Positions 17,065-25,361 of a DNA stretch of 64,000 nt are shown here, piece by piece. The stretch's first letter is position 1. Every line of letters starts with the position of its first letter. The notes below the pieces were generated by a model, which saw only the letters and a list, made by a program, of their open reading frames with translations, did not search any database and had not been told where the DNA came from. A program made the position numbers and the translations under genes. Source of the DNA: Duganella sp. Root336D2 (GTDB lineage: Bacteria > Pseudomonadota > Gammaproteobacteria > Burkholderiales > Burkholderiaceae_D). The stretch is taken from assembly GCF_001425005.1 (NCBI RefSeq), contig NZ_LMDB01000012.1, forward strand, positions 586,964-650,963, read 5' to 3'.

Positions 17065-17649
17065 CTAGCGCAAAAACGTCAGGGCCAGGACGAACAGGAT
17101 GGCGCCCATGGATAAGTTGAAGGCGCGCTGCATGCGCGGCTCTTTCAACAAGCGGCGAATTGACATGCCGAACAGGGCCCAGGTGGCATTGCATGGAGCT
17201 CCCACCAGCGCACCGATCAGGGAGGCTTGCAGCGCATTGGCAACCGTGTCCTGTCCCGCGGGCATGAAGACCGATGCCACGGTGATGGCTTTCAGCCAGC
17301 TTTTGGGATTCAGCGCCTGGAAGATGGCAGCCTGGATGAACGACACCGCTTTCGGGGCTTGGGTTCCATCAACGGATGCTCCGCTGAGCTTCCATGCCAG
17401 GTAGAGGAGATACAACGCACCTGCGATGCGCAGCACCTGTTGCGCCAATGGGTAGCTTACGAAGACACTTCCCAGTCCTACGCACATCAGCATGGTTTGC
17501 AGGAACACGCCGGCCTGGATGCCAAGAATGACAGGTACGGCACCGCGACCGCCGAAGTTTGCACCGGTAATGGCGAGCATGAAATTATTCGGACCGGGCG
17601 TGGCCGACATGACGAGGCAATAGGTGGCCAGCGGCAGGAGTTCAGTCAT
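17065..17649 (-). CDS. LysE-family amino-acid exporter
   Basis: 194 residues with about six transmembrane helices and the LysE/RhtB signature 'MSATPGPNNFMLAITGANFG' at the N-terminus. The start at 17649 (MTELLPLATY) is chosen because the family begins there; a longer frame adds 29 unrelated residues. LysE proteins export amino acids such as lysine, homoserine, threonine or cysteine; the substrate here is unknown. It lies directly upstream of a MocR-type regulator on the same strand. Confidence 0.9.
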   Translation of the reverse strand: MTELLPLATYCLVMSATPGPNNFMLAITGANFGGRGAVPVILGIQAGVFLQTMLMCVGLGSVFVSYPLAQQVLRIAGALYLLYLAWKLSGASVDGTQAPKAVSFIQAAIFQALNPKSWLKAITVASVFMPAGQDTVANALQASLIGALVGAPCNATWALFGMSIRRLLKEPRMQRAFNLSMGAILFVLALTFLR

Positions 17650-17777
17650 GGTGTGCAATTCGCAGTGGAGGAATGGCACAAGTCTAGGAACGCGGCCCAG
17701 GTTGGGCAAGGCACAAGGGCGGGGCGATGGGCTCATGCTGTATCAGTCGGCCGACAGCTACAGGGCGCGGCGCGGAA

Positions 17778-17808
17778 ACAAAAAAGCCTCGTCCTAAGAC
17801 GAGGCTTT
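17778..17808 (-). terminator. Intrinsic terminator downstream of tRNA-Lys
   Basis: Stem GCCTCGTC (17786-17793) / GACGAGGC (17798-17805), with a four-base loop. Read on the minus strand it is followed by six T residues. Confidence 0.85.
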
Positions 17809-17819
17809 CCTGTTCATTC

Positions 17820-17895
17820 TGGTAGGCCGTGCGGGGCTCGAACCTGCGACCAACGGATTAAAAGTCCGCTGCTCTACCAACTGAGCTAACGACCC
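17820..17895 (-). tRNA. tRNA-Lys (anticodon TTT)
   Basis: A 76-nt cloverleaf on the minus strand: acceptor GGGTCGT pairing with ACGGCCT, D arm with AGCTCAGTTGGTAGAGC, anticodon loop ACTTTTAA giving anticodon TTT, T arm with GGTTCGAGCCC, and an encoded 3' CCA (plus-strand TGG at 17820-17822). It reads UUU/AAA-AAG lysine codons. A terminator follows. Confidence 0.97.
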
Positions 17896-17952
17896 GAAGA
17901 GGCCGTATTATATACGAGGATTTTGGCGTTTGCAAAGCCCCTTTTTTCTGCG

Positions 17953-19716
17953 TTAGCGCATGGCGGTCACTTTAAGTACTTCCTCCGCGGTGGTCACGCC
18001 TTCAAGCACCTTGTAGGCGCCGGCAATGCGCAGCGGGACCATGCCTTCGGCTACCGCTTGCTTGCGCAGGGCGGTGATGTCGGTTTCCTCTTCCAACATG
18101 GAGTTGAACGATTCGCTGGTGGTCAGCAGCTCGTAAATGCCGGTACGGCCGCGGAAGCCGGTCTGGCGGCACTCCGGACAGCCGACCGGGCGGTACACTT
18201 TCTCCGGCTTGCCGATGTCCCAGCCGCCGCTCAGGCCTTGCCAGAGGTCGTCGGCCAGCTCGCCGCCTGCTTCCTTGCAGTCCACGCACAGCGTACGCAC
18301 CAGGCGCTGCGCCATGATGCCGATCAGCGTCGCCTCCAGCATGTAGTAGGGCACGCCCAGTTCCAGCAAGCGCATCACGGCCGAGGGCGCGTCGTTGGTG
18401 TGCAGGGTCGACAGCACAAGGTGGCCGGTCAGCGCGGCCTGGATTGCCATCTCCGCGGTCTCCAGGTCGCGGATCTCGCCGACCATGATGATGTCCGGGT
18501 CTTGCCGCATCAGGGCGCGTACGCCGTCGGCGAAGGTGAGGTCGATGCCGGGCTGCACCTGCATCTGGTTGAACGAAGCTTCCACCATCTCGATCGGGTC
18601 TTCCACCGTACAGACATTGACCTCCGGCGTCGCCAGCGTTTTCAGCGTGGTGTACAGCGTAGTGGTTTTGCCCGAACCGGTCGGGCCGGTGACCAGGATG
18701 ATGCCGTGCGGGCGGTTGGTCAGCGAGTCCCAGCGTTTCGCATCGTCGACCGGGAAGCCCAGTTCCGGCAAGGTCTTCACTACCACTTCCGGGTCGAAGA
18801 TACGCATCACCAGCTTTTCGCCGAAGGCGGTCGGCAGGGTCGAGAGGCGCAGCTCGATTTCCTGGCCGCCGGCGGTGCGTGTCTTGATGCGGCCGTCCTG
18901 CGGGCGGCGCTTCTCGATCACGTCCATGCGGCCCAGCAGTTTGATACGCGCGGTCATCGCAATCATCACCACGGCGGGAACCTGGTAGACCTGGTGCAGC
19001 ACGCCGTCGATGCGGAAGCGGATGGTGCCGAGGTCGCGCTTCGGCTCCAGGTGGATATCCGAGGCGCGCTGTTCGAAGGCGTATTGCCACAGCCAGTCGA
19101 CGATGTTGATTACGTGCTGGTCGTTGGCGTCGACCGTCTTGTTCATCTTGCCCAGTTCGACCAACTGCTCGAAGTTGTTGCGCAGCGCGACGTCCTGGCC
19201 GGTGTTCTTGTTGGCGTGCTTGATCGACTTGGCCAGCGAGAAGAACTGCGAGGTGTACTGGGAAATGTCGAGCGGGTTCGAGATCACGCGCTTGATGATG
19301 CGGCGCGAGACCTTGGCGATTTCCGCTTCCCACTCAAGCGCGAACGGATCGGCGGTGGCCACCGTCAGCGTGTCCGGGGTAATTTCCACCGGCAGGATAT
19401 TGAAGCGTGCTGCATAGCTGGCCGACATCACGTCCGCCACCTTGGTGAAGTCGATCTTCAGCGGGTCGATGCGGTAGAAGGACAGCTTGGCGCGCTGTGC
19501 CAGCCATTCGGTCAGCACGTCCAGCGTCAGCAGCTTTCCGCTCTTGGCCGATACCAGTTTGCAGTGTGCGACGGCGCTCAGGGGATGCATGGCGCCGGGC
19601 GTGTTGCGCAGGATGCCCTGCGCCTGCGCGTAAAGTCCTTTGACTTCGGCTTTCTCGACCATTCCATCAGCCAGCAGCCAGGTGAAGATAATTTGAAGAT
19701 CGAGTGCTTTTGCCAT
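17953..19716 (-). CDS. GspE/PilB-family secretion ATPase
   Basis: 587 residues. An N-terminal MshEN/GspE_N-like domain (about 40-160) precedes an ATPase core with Walker A GPTGSGKT at 344-351, the Asp box 'EDPIEM', the Walker B region 'MRQDPDIIMVGEIRD', and a zinc-type tetracysteine (CVDC ... CPEC) near residues 450-500. Such hexameric ATPases drive type II secretion or type IV pilus assembly. No pilin, platform or secretin genes are nearby, so it is an orphan here. The spermidine-synthase-like gene ends 8 bp upstream of its ATG; a ribosome site AAGGTC precedes the ATG. Confidence 0.9.
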   Translation of the reverse strand: MAKALDLQIIFTWLLADGMVEKAEVKGLYAQAQGILRNTPGAMHPLSAVAHCKLVSAKSGKLLTLDVLTEWLAQRAKLSFYRIDPLKIDFTKVADVMSASYAARFNILPVEITPDTLTVATADPFALEWEAEIAKVSRRIIKRVISNPLDISQYTSQFFSLAKSIKHANKNTGQDVALRNNFEQLVELGKMNKTVDANDQHVINIVDWLWQYAFEQRASDIHLEPKRDLGTIRFRIDGVLHQVYQVPAVVMIAMTARIKLLGRMDVIEKRRPQDGRIKTRTAGGQEIELRLSTLPTAFGEKLVMRIFDPEVVVKTLPELGFPVDDAKRWDSLTNRPHGIILVTGPTGSGKTTTLYTTLKTLATPEVNVCTVEDPIEMVEASFNQMQVQPGIDLTFADGVRALMRQDPDIIMVGEIRDLETAEMAIQAALTGHLVLSTLHTNDAPSAVMRLLELGVPYYMLEATLIGIMAQRLVRTLCVDCKEAGGELADDLWQGLSGGWDIGKPEKVYRPVGCPECRQTGFRGRTGIYELLTTSESFNSMLEEETDITALRKQAVAEGMVPLRIAGAYKVLEGVTTAEEVLKVTAMR

Positions 19717-19724
19717 GTGTGACC

Positions 19725-20510
19725 TTATGCGAGTGCGGCTTTCAGTCCTTTGAGCCAGGACTTTGCGGGCAATTTAGTTTCGGCGACGATTTGCGCGGCG
19801 CGATCGGCCAGCGCTGCCACGTCGATATTGCGGCGAGTCTTGAAGGCGATCGCCACCACGTTCCCGTCATGGACTTCCGGCAGCGACACCACCTGCGGGA
19901 AGGCGAACTTCATGGCTTTCAGGTTTTTGGCGTAGCTTGGATGGTCGCCGAACAGGTTGACGGTCATGATGCCATCGTCATTCAGGCAGGCGGCACAAGC
20001 CTGGTAGAACTCGGCCGTGTCGAGCACCGGGCCGCGCGCGGTGGCGTCGTACAGGTCGACCTGCAGCGCGTCCAGCATGCCGTGGTGGTCCGGGTTGGTG
20101 ACGTAATCCATCGCATCCATTTCGAGCACGTTCAGGCGGCCGTCATTGTCGGGCAGCTTGAACATGGAATAGCAGATGCTGATCACCGAAGGGTTCAGCT
20201 CCACCGCGGTGACTTGCGCGGCAGGGAAGTGCTTGTAGCTGAACTTGGTCAGCGCGCCGGTACCCAGGCCCAGTTGGGCAATATGGGCGGGCGCATCGTG
20301 CCACAGCATCCAGGCCATCATCTGCTGGGCGTATTCCAGTTCCGGCCAGTCCGGCTTGCGGATGCGCATGGCCCCCTGCACCCATTCGGTGCCGAAATGC
20401 AGGTAGCGCACGCCATCCAGCTCGGAGAGCGTGACCGGCGCAAACTTGGGTTTTCGCGTGGCCGGACGCGAAGACTCTTCTTTTTCGATGGATTTACGTT
20501 TAATCAGCAT
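19725..20510 (-). CDS. Spermidine-synthase-like methyltransferase-fold protein
   Basis: 261 residues from the ATG at 20510 (an in-frame ATG 36 bases upstream is possible). It has the class I SAM-fold nucleotide loop 'IAQLGLGTGALTKF', the acidic end of strand 2 'VTAVELNPSV' and 'LEMDAMDYV', all typical of spermine/spermidine synthase domain proteins. The N-terminal 40 residues are basic and unrelated. True polyamine synthesis cannot be assumed: many proteins of this type without a SpeD partner have unknown roles. It is co-directional with, and 8 bp from, the GspE-type ATPase. Confidence 0.82.
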   Translation of the reverse strand: MLIKRKSIEKEESSRPATRKPKFAPVTLSELDGVRYLHFGTEWVQGAMRIRKPDWPELEYAQQMMAWMLWHDAPAHIAQLGLGTGALTKFSYKHFPAAQVTAVELNPSVISICYSMFKLPDNDGRLNVLEMDAMDYVTNPDHHGMLDALQVDLYDATARGPVLDTAEFYQACAACLNDDGIMTVNLFGDHPSYAKNLKAMKFAFPQVVSLPEVHDGNVVAIAFKTRRNIDVAALADRAAQIVAETKLPAKSWLKGLKAALA

Positions 20511-20553
20511 GGCGGCATTATCCCGCGTTATCTTGCTCACAAGCAAGCGTACA

Positions 20554-20585
20554 AATAAAAACTGCCGGCCATTACTGGCCGGCAG
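20554..20585 (-). terminator. Intrinsic terminator of the glycine-zipper gene
   Basis: Stem CTGCCGGCC (20562-20570) / GGCCGGCAG (20577-20585), followed on the minus strand by TTTTTA. Confidence 0.8.
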
Positions 20586-20611
20586 TCCGGGTGGCCGAGA
20601 TGGCCCGGGAC

Positions 20612-21127
20612 TTAATTATTCATCGGTTCAACATTTACGCGCAGGCGAATGCGCTGACCCGGGTCGTGGCTCATGAAATTGGTGTAAGTACGACCGCGAT
20701 AATCGTACTCTACGTTATAACCGGTGGTGCGGGTTTCATACGCATCGACCATGCGGCACTGTTTCACGGCCTGCTCCTGCACCGCGCCTGGCTGCACGTT
20801 CGAGTTTTGGGTACGGTCGCCGATCACGGCGCCGGCAATCGCGCCGGCCGCCGTGGCGGCCGTCTTGCCGTGGCCGCCGCCCACCTGGCTACCCACCGCC
20901 GCACCCAGGATGCCGCCCAGGATGCTGCCCCCGACGCCGCGTTCCTGCGGCTGCTGCACCTGGACATATTCGGTACGGCATTCCTGGCGTGGACGGTTGA
21001 TCTGCTCGGTCACCGGCGTGACGCGGGTGACGCGGCCGTAGTCCTCGAAATCAATGGCCTGGGCGTGCGCCAGCGGCAGGGTGCCGAGGCTCAGTGCTGC
21101 GAAAAACAATTTAGTTTTGGTTTTCAT
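20612..21127 (-). CDS. Glycine-zipper 2TM-domain envelope protein
   Basis: 171 residues: signal peptide (MKTKTKLFFAALSLGTLPLAHA), a central glycine-zipper segment 'GGSILGGILGAAVGSQVGGG' and 'AATAAGAIAGAVIGD' (about 75-115), and a C-terminal beta-rich region 'YNVEYDYRGRTYTNFM'. This is the Rick_17kDa/SlyB-like class of small outer-envelope proteins, though there is no lipobox cysteine. The start at 21127 has a GAGG ribosome site; a frame upstream adds 12 residues. An intrinsic terminator follows the stop. Confidence 0.87.
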   Translation of the reverse strand: MKTKTKLFFAALSLGTLPLAHAQAIDFEDYGRVTRVTPVTEQINRPRQECRTEYVQVQQPQERGVGGSILGGILGAAVGSQVGGGHGKTAATAAGAIAGAVIGDRTQNSNVQPGAVQEQAVKQCRMVDAYETRTTGYNVEYDYRGRTYTNFMSHDPGQRIRLRVNVEPMNN

Positions 21128-21434
21128 TTTGTATACCTCGTTTCTGTCTTTTTGGCAGTTCACTTTGGTTTAATGGGAATTGCACGCCTAAATAGTAACG
21201 CCAAGGCTTGTATCCTTGGGGGAAGTAAGGCAACAAAATGTAACCCCATGCTTTTGGGTTAATATGGTAAGTTTTTAACAAAACTTGCGTTAGGACTCAC
21301 TTTCGGGTTGATTCATAGAGTACAACACGTTACCCTTATGGCGTGGATCAGATTGACAGGGAGAAACGAAAGCTCCGGCCCCGGCGCATTGACCCGCCTG
21401 CGGCTCGTACTTGATAGGTCGATTTGAGGGAAAG
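21128..21434. other. Intergenic region between divergent glycine-zipper and barstar-like genes
   Basis: This 307-bp gap contains no credible gene. It holds a small hairpin CCAAGG/CCTTGG near 21202-21222 in an AT-rich stretch on the glycine-zipper side. On the barstar side, TTGACC (21389-21394) lies 17 bp before TGATAG (21412-21417), a weak sigma-70-like candidate. No riboswitch or repeat was recognised. Confidence 0.5.
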
Positions 21435-21833
21435 ATGAGTTTGTTGATAACTGTGCCGCCTAATTTAGTCCAGTCTATTCGCGCCTTCCGCGTGGCAGAG
21501 CTGCAGGACGAGGCAGCGCGCCTGGGGCAGCATTTCTTGTACGCGCATTGCCATGCCGGCCTGACCAAACAGCAAGTCCTGGGCATTATTGCCGAGTCTT
21601 TCCATATCCCCAAACCGCACGCCAAGAATTTCGACGCCCTGCGCGAAACCCTGACTGAAACCATGGCCAAGGCAGGCGAGCAGCCTGGCTTCCTGACGGT
21701 GCTTGAACAGTTGCCAAACACGCAAAAATTTGACCGTGAAGCACGCGAGTGCCTGCTCGATGTGTTCCGTGATGCGGCCGATTTCTGGGCCGAAAAGAAA
21801 GTCCCATTCCGCGTTTTTTACTCGTTCGAGTAG
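21435..21833 (+). CDS. Barstar-family (ribonuclease inhibitor-like) protein
   Basis: 132 residues. The barstar core is recognisable in 'HFLYAHCHAGLTKQQVLGII', 'HIPKPHAKNFDALRETLTE' and the C-terminal 'VPFRVFYSF'. Barstar proteins bind and block barnase-type ribonucleases; chromosomal members without a nearby RNase gene are common and may be immunity or housekeeping proteins. A GAGGGAAAG ribosome site precedes the ATG at 21435. No barnase gene is seen in the window. Confidence 0.82.
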   Translation: MSLLITVPPNLVQSIRAFRVAELQDEAARLGQHFLYAHCHAGLTKQQVLGIIAESFHIPKPHAKNFDALRETLTETMAKAGEQPGFLTVLEQLPNTQKFDREARECLLDVFRDAADFWAEKKVPFRVFYSFE

Positions 21834-21900
21834 CCTTCATTCCCCGCTTGCATAGTTTGCTGCAGGGCAGCATAATGTCGCGTTGGCTCGCCTGAGCAGG

Positions 21901-21906
21901 TACAAT
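21901..21906 (+). promoter_or_regulatory. -10 box giving a probable leaderless purN mRNA
   Basis: TACAAT, 7 bases before the ATG at 21914. The upstream ATG at 21905 overlaps this box. No clear -35 box. Confidence 0.45.
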
Positions 21907-21913
21907 GGCGGCC

Positions 21914-22522
21914 ATGAAAAACATCGTCATCCTCATTTCCGGACGCGGAAGCAATATGGAAGCGGTGGTCCGTGCAGCCCAGGCCGAACAATGGCCCGCC
22001 CGCATAGCCGCCGTCATCAGCAACAAGGCGGATGCCAAAGGCCTCGAATTTGCGGCCCAACACGGCATCCCGACCGCAGTAGTCAGCAACAAGGATTACC
22101 CTAGCCGCGAAGCATTCGATGCTGCGCTGCAGGAAGTCATTGACGGCTTCAGCCCCGACCTGGTCGTGCTGGCCGGTTTCATGCGCATCCTCACGCCGGG
22201 CTTTGTCAGCCACTACGAAAACCGCATGCTGAATATCCACCCATCGCTGCTGCCGCTGTTTCCAGGATTGCATACGCACGAGCAGGCCCTGGCATCGGGC
22301 GCAGCCACGCACGGCGCCACCGTGCACTTCGTGACTGCGCAGCTGGACCATGGCCCGCTGGTGGACCAGGTCTCCGTGCCTGTCCTGCCGGGCGATACCG
22401 CTGACGTATTGGCGGCGCGCGTGCTGGAACAGGAATGGGTCATGTACCCGCGTGCTATCCGCTGGTTCGTCGAAGGCCGTTTGAGCGTCGAGGATGGCAA
22501 GGTCAATATTGACCGCAACTAA
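21914..22522 (+). CDS. purN: Phosphoribosylglycinamide formyltransferase
   Basis: 202 residues, the usual PurN length. It transfers a formyl group from 10-formyl-THF to GAR in de novo purine synthesis. The N-terminal 'MKNIVILISGRGSNMEAVV' binds the phosphate, 'NIHPSLLPLFPGLHTHEQAL' holds the catalytic Asn and His, and 'DHGPLVDQ' the catalytic Asp. ATG 21914 is chosen over 21905 because it gives the family N-terminus and clears the -10 box. The RNA methyltransferase gene follows 15 bp later and may be co-transcribed. Confidence 0.96.
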   Translation: MKNIVILISGRGSNMEAVVRAAQAEQWPARIAAVISNKADAKGLEFAAQHGIPTAVVSNKDYPSREAFDAALQEVIDGFSPDLVVLAGFMRILTPGFVSHYENRMLNIHPSLLPLFPGLHTHEQALASGAATHGATVHFVTAQLDHGPLVDQVSVPVLPGDTADVLAARVLEQEWVMYPRAIRWFVEGRLSVEDGKVNIDRN

Positions 22523-22537
22523 TTAAGAAAGAACATC

Positions 22538-23833
22538 ATGCGTTTGCCACCATACGTCCTCACCAGCGCCGAAAACGTTCTGCGTGAAATCATGCGCTTC
22601 AGCGCGCCAGCCGACACCACTTTGTCGTTCTTCTTCAAAGCGCACCCGAAACTGGGCGGCCGCGAACGCGGCGCGATTGCGGAAGCGGTGTACGCGGTAC
22701 TGCGTAACAAAGCCTTCTTCAGCGACCGCGCGGAAGCCGGTGTTTCCGGCGGCGCCACCATGCGCCGCCTGGTACTGCTGGGCATGGCCGATGCGGTCGG
22801 TATCGACGCGCTGCCGGGCCTGTCGGACGACGAATCCGAATGGCTCAAGCGCCAGCTGGAAATCGACCGCTCGCTGCTGCACAAATCGATGCGCGCGAAT
22901 ATGCCGAAATGGCTGTTCGACAAGCTGGTCAAGCAGTACGGCGAAGAGGAAACCCTGGTCATGGCCGATGCGCTGAACACCCCGGCGCCGCTGGACCTGC
23001 GCGTCAACGCCATGAAGGCCGACCGCGATGCCGTGGTGGCCGAACTGGCCACCGCGCCGATCGTCGCCGAGCCGACTCCGTTCGCCCCACTGGGCCTGCG
23101 CCTGCGGAAAAAGCCAGCGCTGCAAAACCTGCCGCTGTTCAAATCCGGCGCCATTGAAGTGCAGGACGAAGGCAGCCAGCTGCTGGCCCAGATCCTCGGC
23201 GCCAAGCGCGGCGAGATGGTGGTGGACTTCTGCGCCGGTGCCGGCGGCAAGACGCTGGCGCTGGGGGCGCAGATGCGCAACACGGGCCGCCTGTATGCCT
23301 TCGACGTCTCCGAAAAGCGTTTGGCCAAGCTGAAGCCGCGCCTGGCGCGCTCCGGCCTGTCGAACGTGCACCCGGTTGCCATTGCCCATGAACGCGATGC
23401 CAAGGTCAAGCGCCTGGCGGGCAAGATCGACCGCGTGCTGGTGGACGCGCCATGCTCGGGCATGGGCACGCTGCGCCGCAATCCGGACGTCAAATGGCGC
23501 CAGGATGAAAGCGCGATCGGCGAATTGCACGAGAAGCAGGTCTCGATCCTGGACGGCGCCGCGCGCCTGGTCAAAGGCGGCGGCCGCCTGGTATACGCCA
23601 CTTGCTCGCTGCTGGAAGAAGAGAACGACGCTGTCGCCAGGCAGTTCATCGAAACCCATCCGGATTTCGAGCTGGTGCCGATGTCCCAAGTGCTGGCCGA
23701 GCAAAAGATCGCCAACCTCGAAATGGGCGACTACCTCAAGCTGCTGCCGCACAAACACCAGACCGACGGCTTCTTCGCCGCCGTGTTCGAACGCAAGCCG
23801 ATGGCCAAGCCGGCCAAGGCCGACGAAGAGTAA
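22538..23833 (+). CDS. RsmB/NOP-family SAM-dependent RNA (cytosine-5) methyltransferase
   Basis: 431 residues. An N-terminal RsmB/NusB-like helical part (1-150) precedes the methyltransferase domain with the SAM loop 'VVDFCAGAGGKTLALGAQM', the motif IV cysteine Cys306 (DAPCSGMG) and the motif VI cysteine Cys356 (ATCSLLEEEN). The two-cysteine arrangement is diagnostic for RNA m5C methyltransferases; the target is probably rRNA. It follows purN closely, as in several betaproteobacteria. A palindromic repeat element begins 5 bp after its stop. Confidence 0.92.
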   Translation: MRLPPYVLTSAENVLREIMRFSAPADTTLSFFFKAHPKLGGRERGAIAEAVYAVLRNKAFFSDRAEAGVSGGATMRRLVLLGMADAVGIDALPGLSDDESEWLKRQLEIDRSLLHKSMRANMPKWLFDKLVKQYGEEETLVMADALNTPAPLDLRVNAMKADRDAVVAELATAPIVAEPTPFAPLGLRLRKKPALQNLPLFKSGAIEVQDEGSQLLAQILGAKRGEMVVDFCAGAGGKTLALGAQMRNTGRLYAFDVSEKRLAKLKPRLARSGLSNVHPVAIAHERDAKVKRLAGKIDRVLVDAPCSGMGTLRRNPDVKWRQDESAIGELHEKQVSILDGAARLVKGGGRLVYATCSLLEEENDAVARQFIETHPDFELVPMSQVLAEQKIANLEMGDYLKLLPHKHQTDGFFAAVFERKPMAKPAKADEE

Positions 23834-23838
23834 CAGCC

Positions 23839-23949
23839 CAGCCCGTGTCACACCTTGGGGTCACACCCCGAGAGTGACACGAGCGCAGCCTTAGTAATGC
23901 TGGGTCCGTGTCACACTTAGGGTGTGACCCCATGGTGTGACACGGGCTG
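23839..23949. repeat. Compound palindromic element (two hairpin units, REP/BIME-like)
   Basis: The outer arms, 23839-23867 and 23921-23949, are inverted repeats of 29 bp with one mismatch. Each half also folds on itself: CGTGTCAC...GTGACACG in the left unit and CCGTGTCACAC...GTGTGACACGG in the right unit, each with an inner GGGGTCACACCCC-type stem. It occupies almost all of the gap between the RNA methyltransferase and MscS-channel genes. Confidence 0.85.
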
Positions 23950-23972
23950 AACCATAAGGAGTAGGTCGAACG

Positions 23973-25268
23973 ATGCCGTTGGCGAATTTGCTGAATGATC
24001 TTCTGGGGGATCTGCGCGATCCGGGCCTGATGTGGCAGTTGGGCGCGATCGTGCTGTCTGTTTTGCTGGGCTGGAGCTTGTCGCGCCTGCTGTGGCGCGG
24101 CGTCAAGGCGCGTACTGCAAACAATCATGTGGCGCGCTTCGGCGTGGAGAGCTTCGGCCGCGTGGTCGGCCCGCTGGCCGTCGTCGTGCTGTTGTGGGCT
24201 TCGCAGAAAATGCTGGGCCGCTTCCACCTGCACACGAACCTGTTCAACCTGGCGCTGCCGATCTTCAGTTCGCTGGCGGTCATCCGCTTCGGCTTCTACC
24301 TGCTGCGCCGCGTGTTTGCGCGCGGCGGGGTAGTGGGCGAGGGCATGCAGAATTTCGAGAAGGCTTTCCAGCTGCTGGTGTGGCTGGCCTTCGTGCTGTA
24401 TATCACCGGCTTCTACGTCGACCTCTTTGACTTCCTCGACGACACGCTGGTCCCGCTTGGCAAGCACAAGGTGTCGATTGCCACCATCTTGCAGGCGGCG
24501 GTGTCGGTCGTGGTGCTGCTGTTGCTGGCGATGTGGGCCGGGGCGGCGCTCGAAGAGCGCTTGATGAATTTGCACACCATGCACTCCAACCTGCGCGTGG
24601 TGATCGCGCGCATGGGGCGTGCGGTGCTGATCCTGGTTGCGGTGCTGGTCAGCCTGTCGCTGGTGGGCATCGACCTGACCGTGCTGTCGGTGTTCGGCGG
24701 CGCGCTGGGTGTCGGCCTGGGTCTGGGTTTGCAGAAGATCGCCAGCAATTACGTGTCGGGCTTCATCATCTTGCTGGATCGCAGCCTGACCATCGGCAAT
24801 GTGATCACGGTCGACAAGTACAGCGGCCAGGTCACGCAGATCAATACCCGCTATACCGTGCTGCAGGGGACCGATGGCGTGGAATCCATCGTGCCGAACG
24901 AAATGCTGGTGTCGGGTGCGGTGCAGAACTCTTCGCTGACCAATCCTGCCGTGGTGATCGTCACGCGTGTGACAGTCGGCTACGAAAGCGATGTCGACGC
25001 CGTGCTCAAGCTGATGGAAGACGCTGCGCTCACCATCGAGCGTGTCATGAAGGACAAACCGCCATCGGGCATGCTGCAAGCCTTCGGCGCCGACGGCCTG
25101 GAACTGGCGCTGGCTTTCTGGATCGCCGATCCGGAAAACGGCCGTGGCGGCGTGACCTCGGATGTCAATCGGGCAATCTGGAAGTCCTTGAAAGAAAACG
25201 GGATTTCTGTACCGTTCCCGCAACGCGAGATCCGCCTGATCGGTTCTCTGCCGGAGCAGTCTGCCTAA
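23973..25268 (+). CDS. MscS-family mechanosensitive channel
   Basis: 431 residues. Several N-terminal transmembrane helices lead to the pore helix and beta-domain, 'LSVFGGALGVGLGLGLQKI' and 'ASNYVSGFIILLDRSLTIG', the diagnostic glycine-alanine packed TM3 of MscS followed by the beta domain, then a C-terminal alpha/beta cap to residue 431. Such channels release osmolytes on hypo-osmotic shock. The extended N-terminus (four or five helices) places it with the larger, MscK/YnaI-type relatives. A strong AAGGAG ribosome site precedes the ATG. Confidence 0.92.
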   Translation: MPLANLLNDLLGDLRDPGLMWQLGAIVLSVLLGWSLSRLLWRGVKARTANNHVARFGVESFGRVVGPLAVVVLLWASQKMLGRFHLHTNLFNLALPIFSSLAVIRFGFYLLRRVFARGGVVGEGMQNFEKAFQLLVWLAFVLYITGFYVDLFDFLDDTLVPLGKHKVSIATILQAAVSVVVLLLLAMWAGAALEERLMNLHTMHSNLRVVIARMGRAVLILVAVLVSLSLVGIDLTVLSVFGGALGVGLGLGLQKIASNYVSGFIILLDRSLTIGNVITVDKYSGQVTQINTRYTVLQGTDGVESIVPNEMLVSGAVQNSSLTNPAVVIVTRVTVGYESDVDAVLKLMEDAALTIERVMKDKPPSGMLQAFGADGLELALAFWIADPENGRGGVTSDVNRAIWKSLKENGISVPFPQREIRLIGSLPEQSA

Positions 25269-25361
25269 AAAATAATCAGTGCCTACGGGAAAACCTTCCT
25301 CTAATTACCTGCGAATGCGCGTACAATTGCGCCTATTCGGAGTACCTCAAATGGAGTTGTA

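Noticed and set aside
17923..19722. A 599-codon open frame on the plus strand opposite the GspE-type gene
   Set aside because: It mirrors a well-supported gene; its sequence is rich in Arg/His/Gly with no recognisable domain, as expected from the antisense of high-GC coding DNA.
20562..20585. Palindrome considered as a REP-type repeat
   Set aside because: Its T-tract and position directly after a gene make it an ordinary intrinsic terminator.
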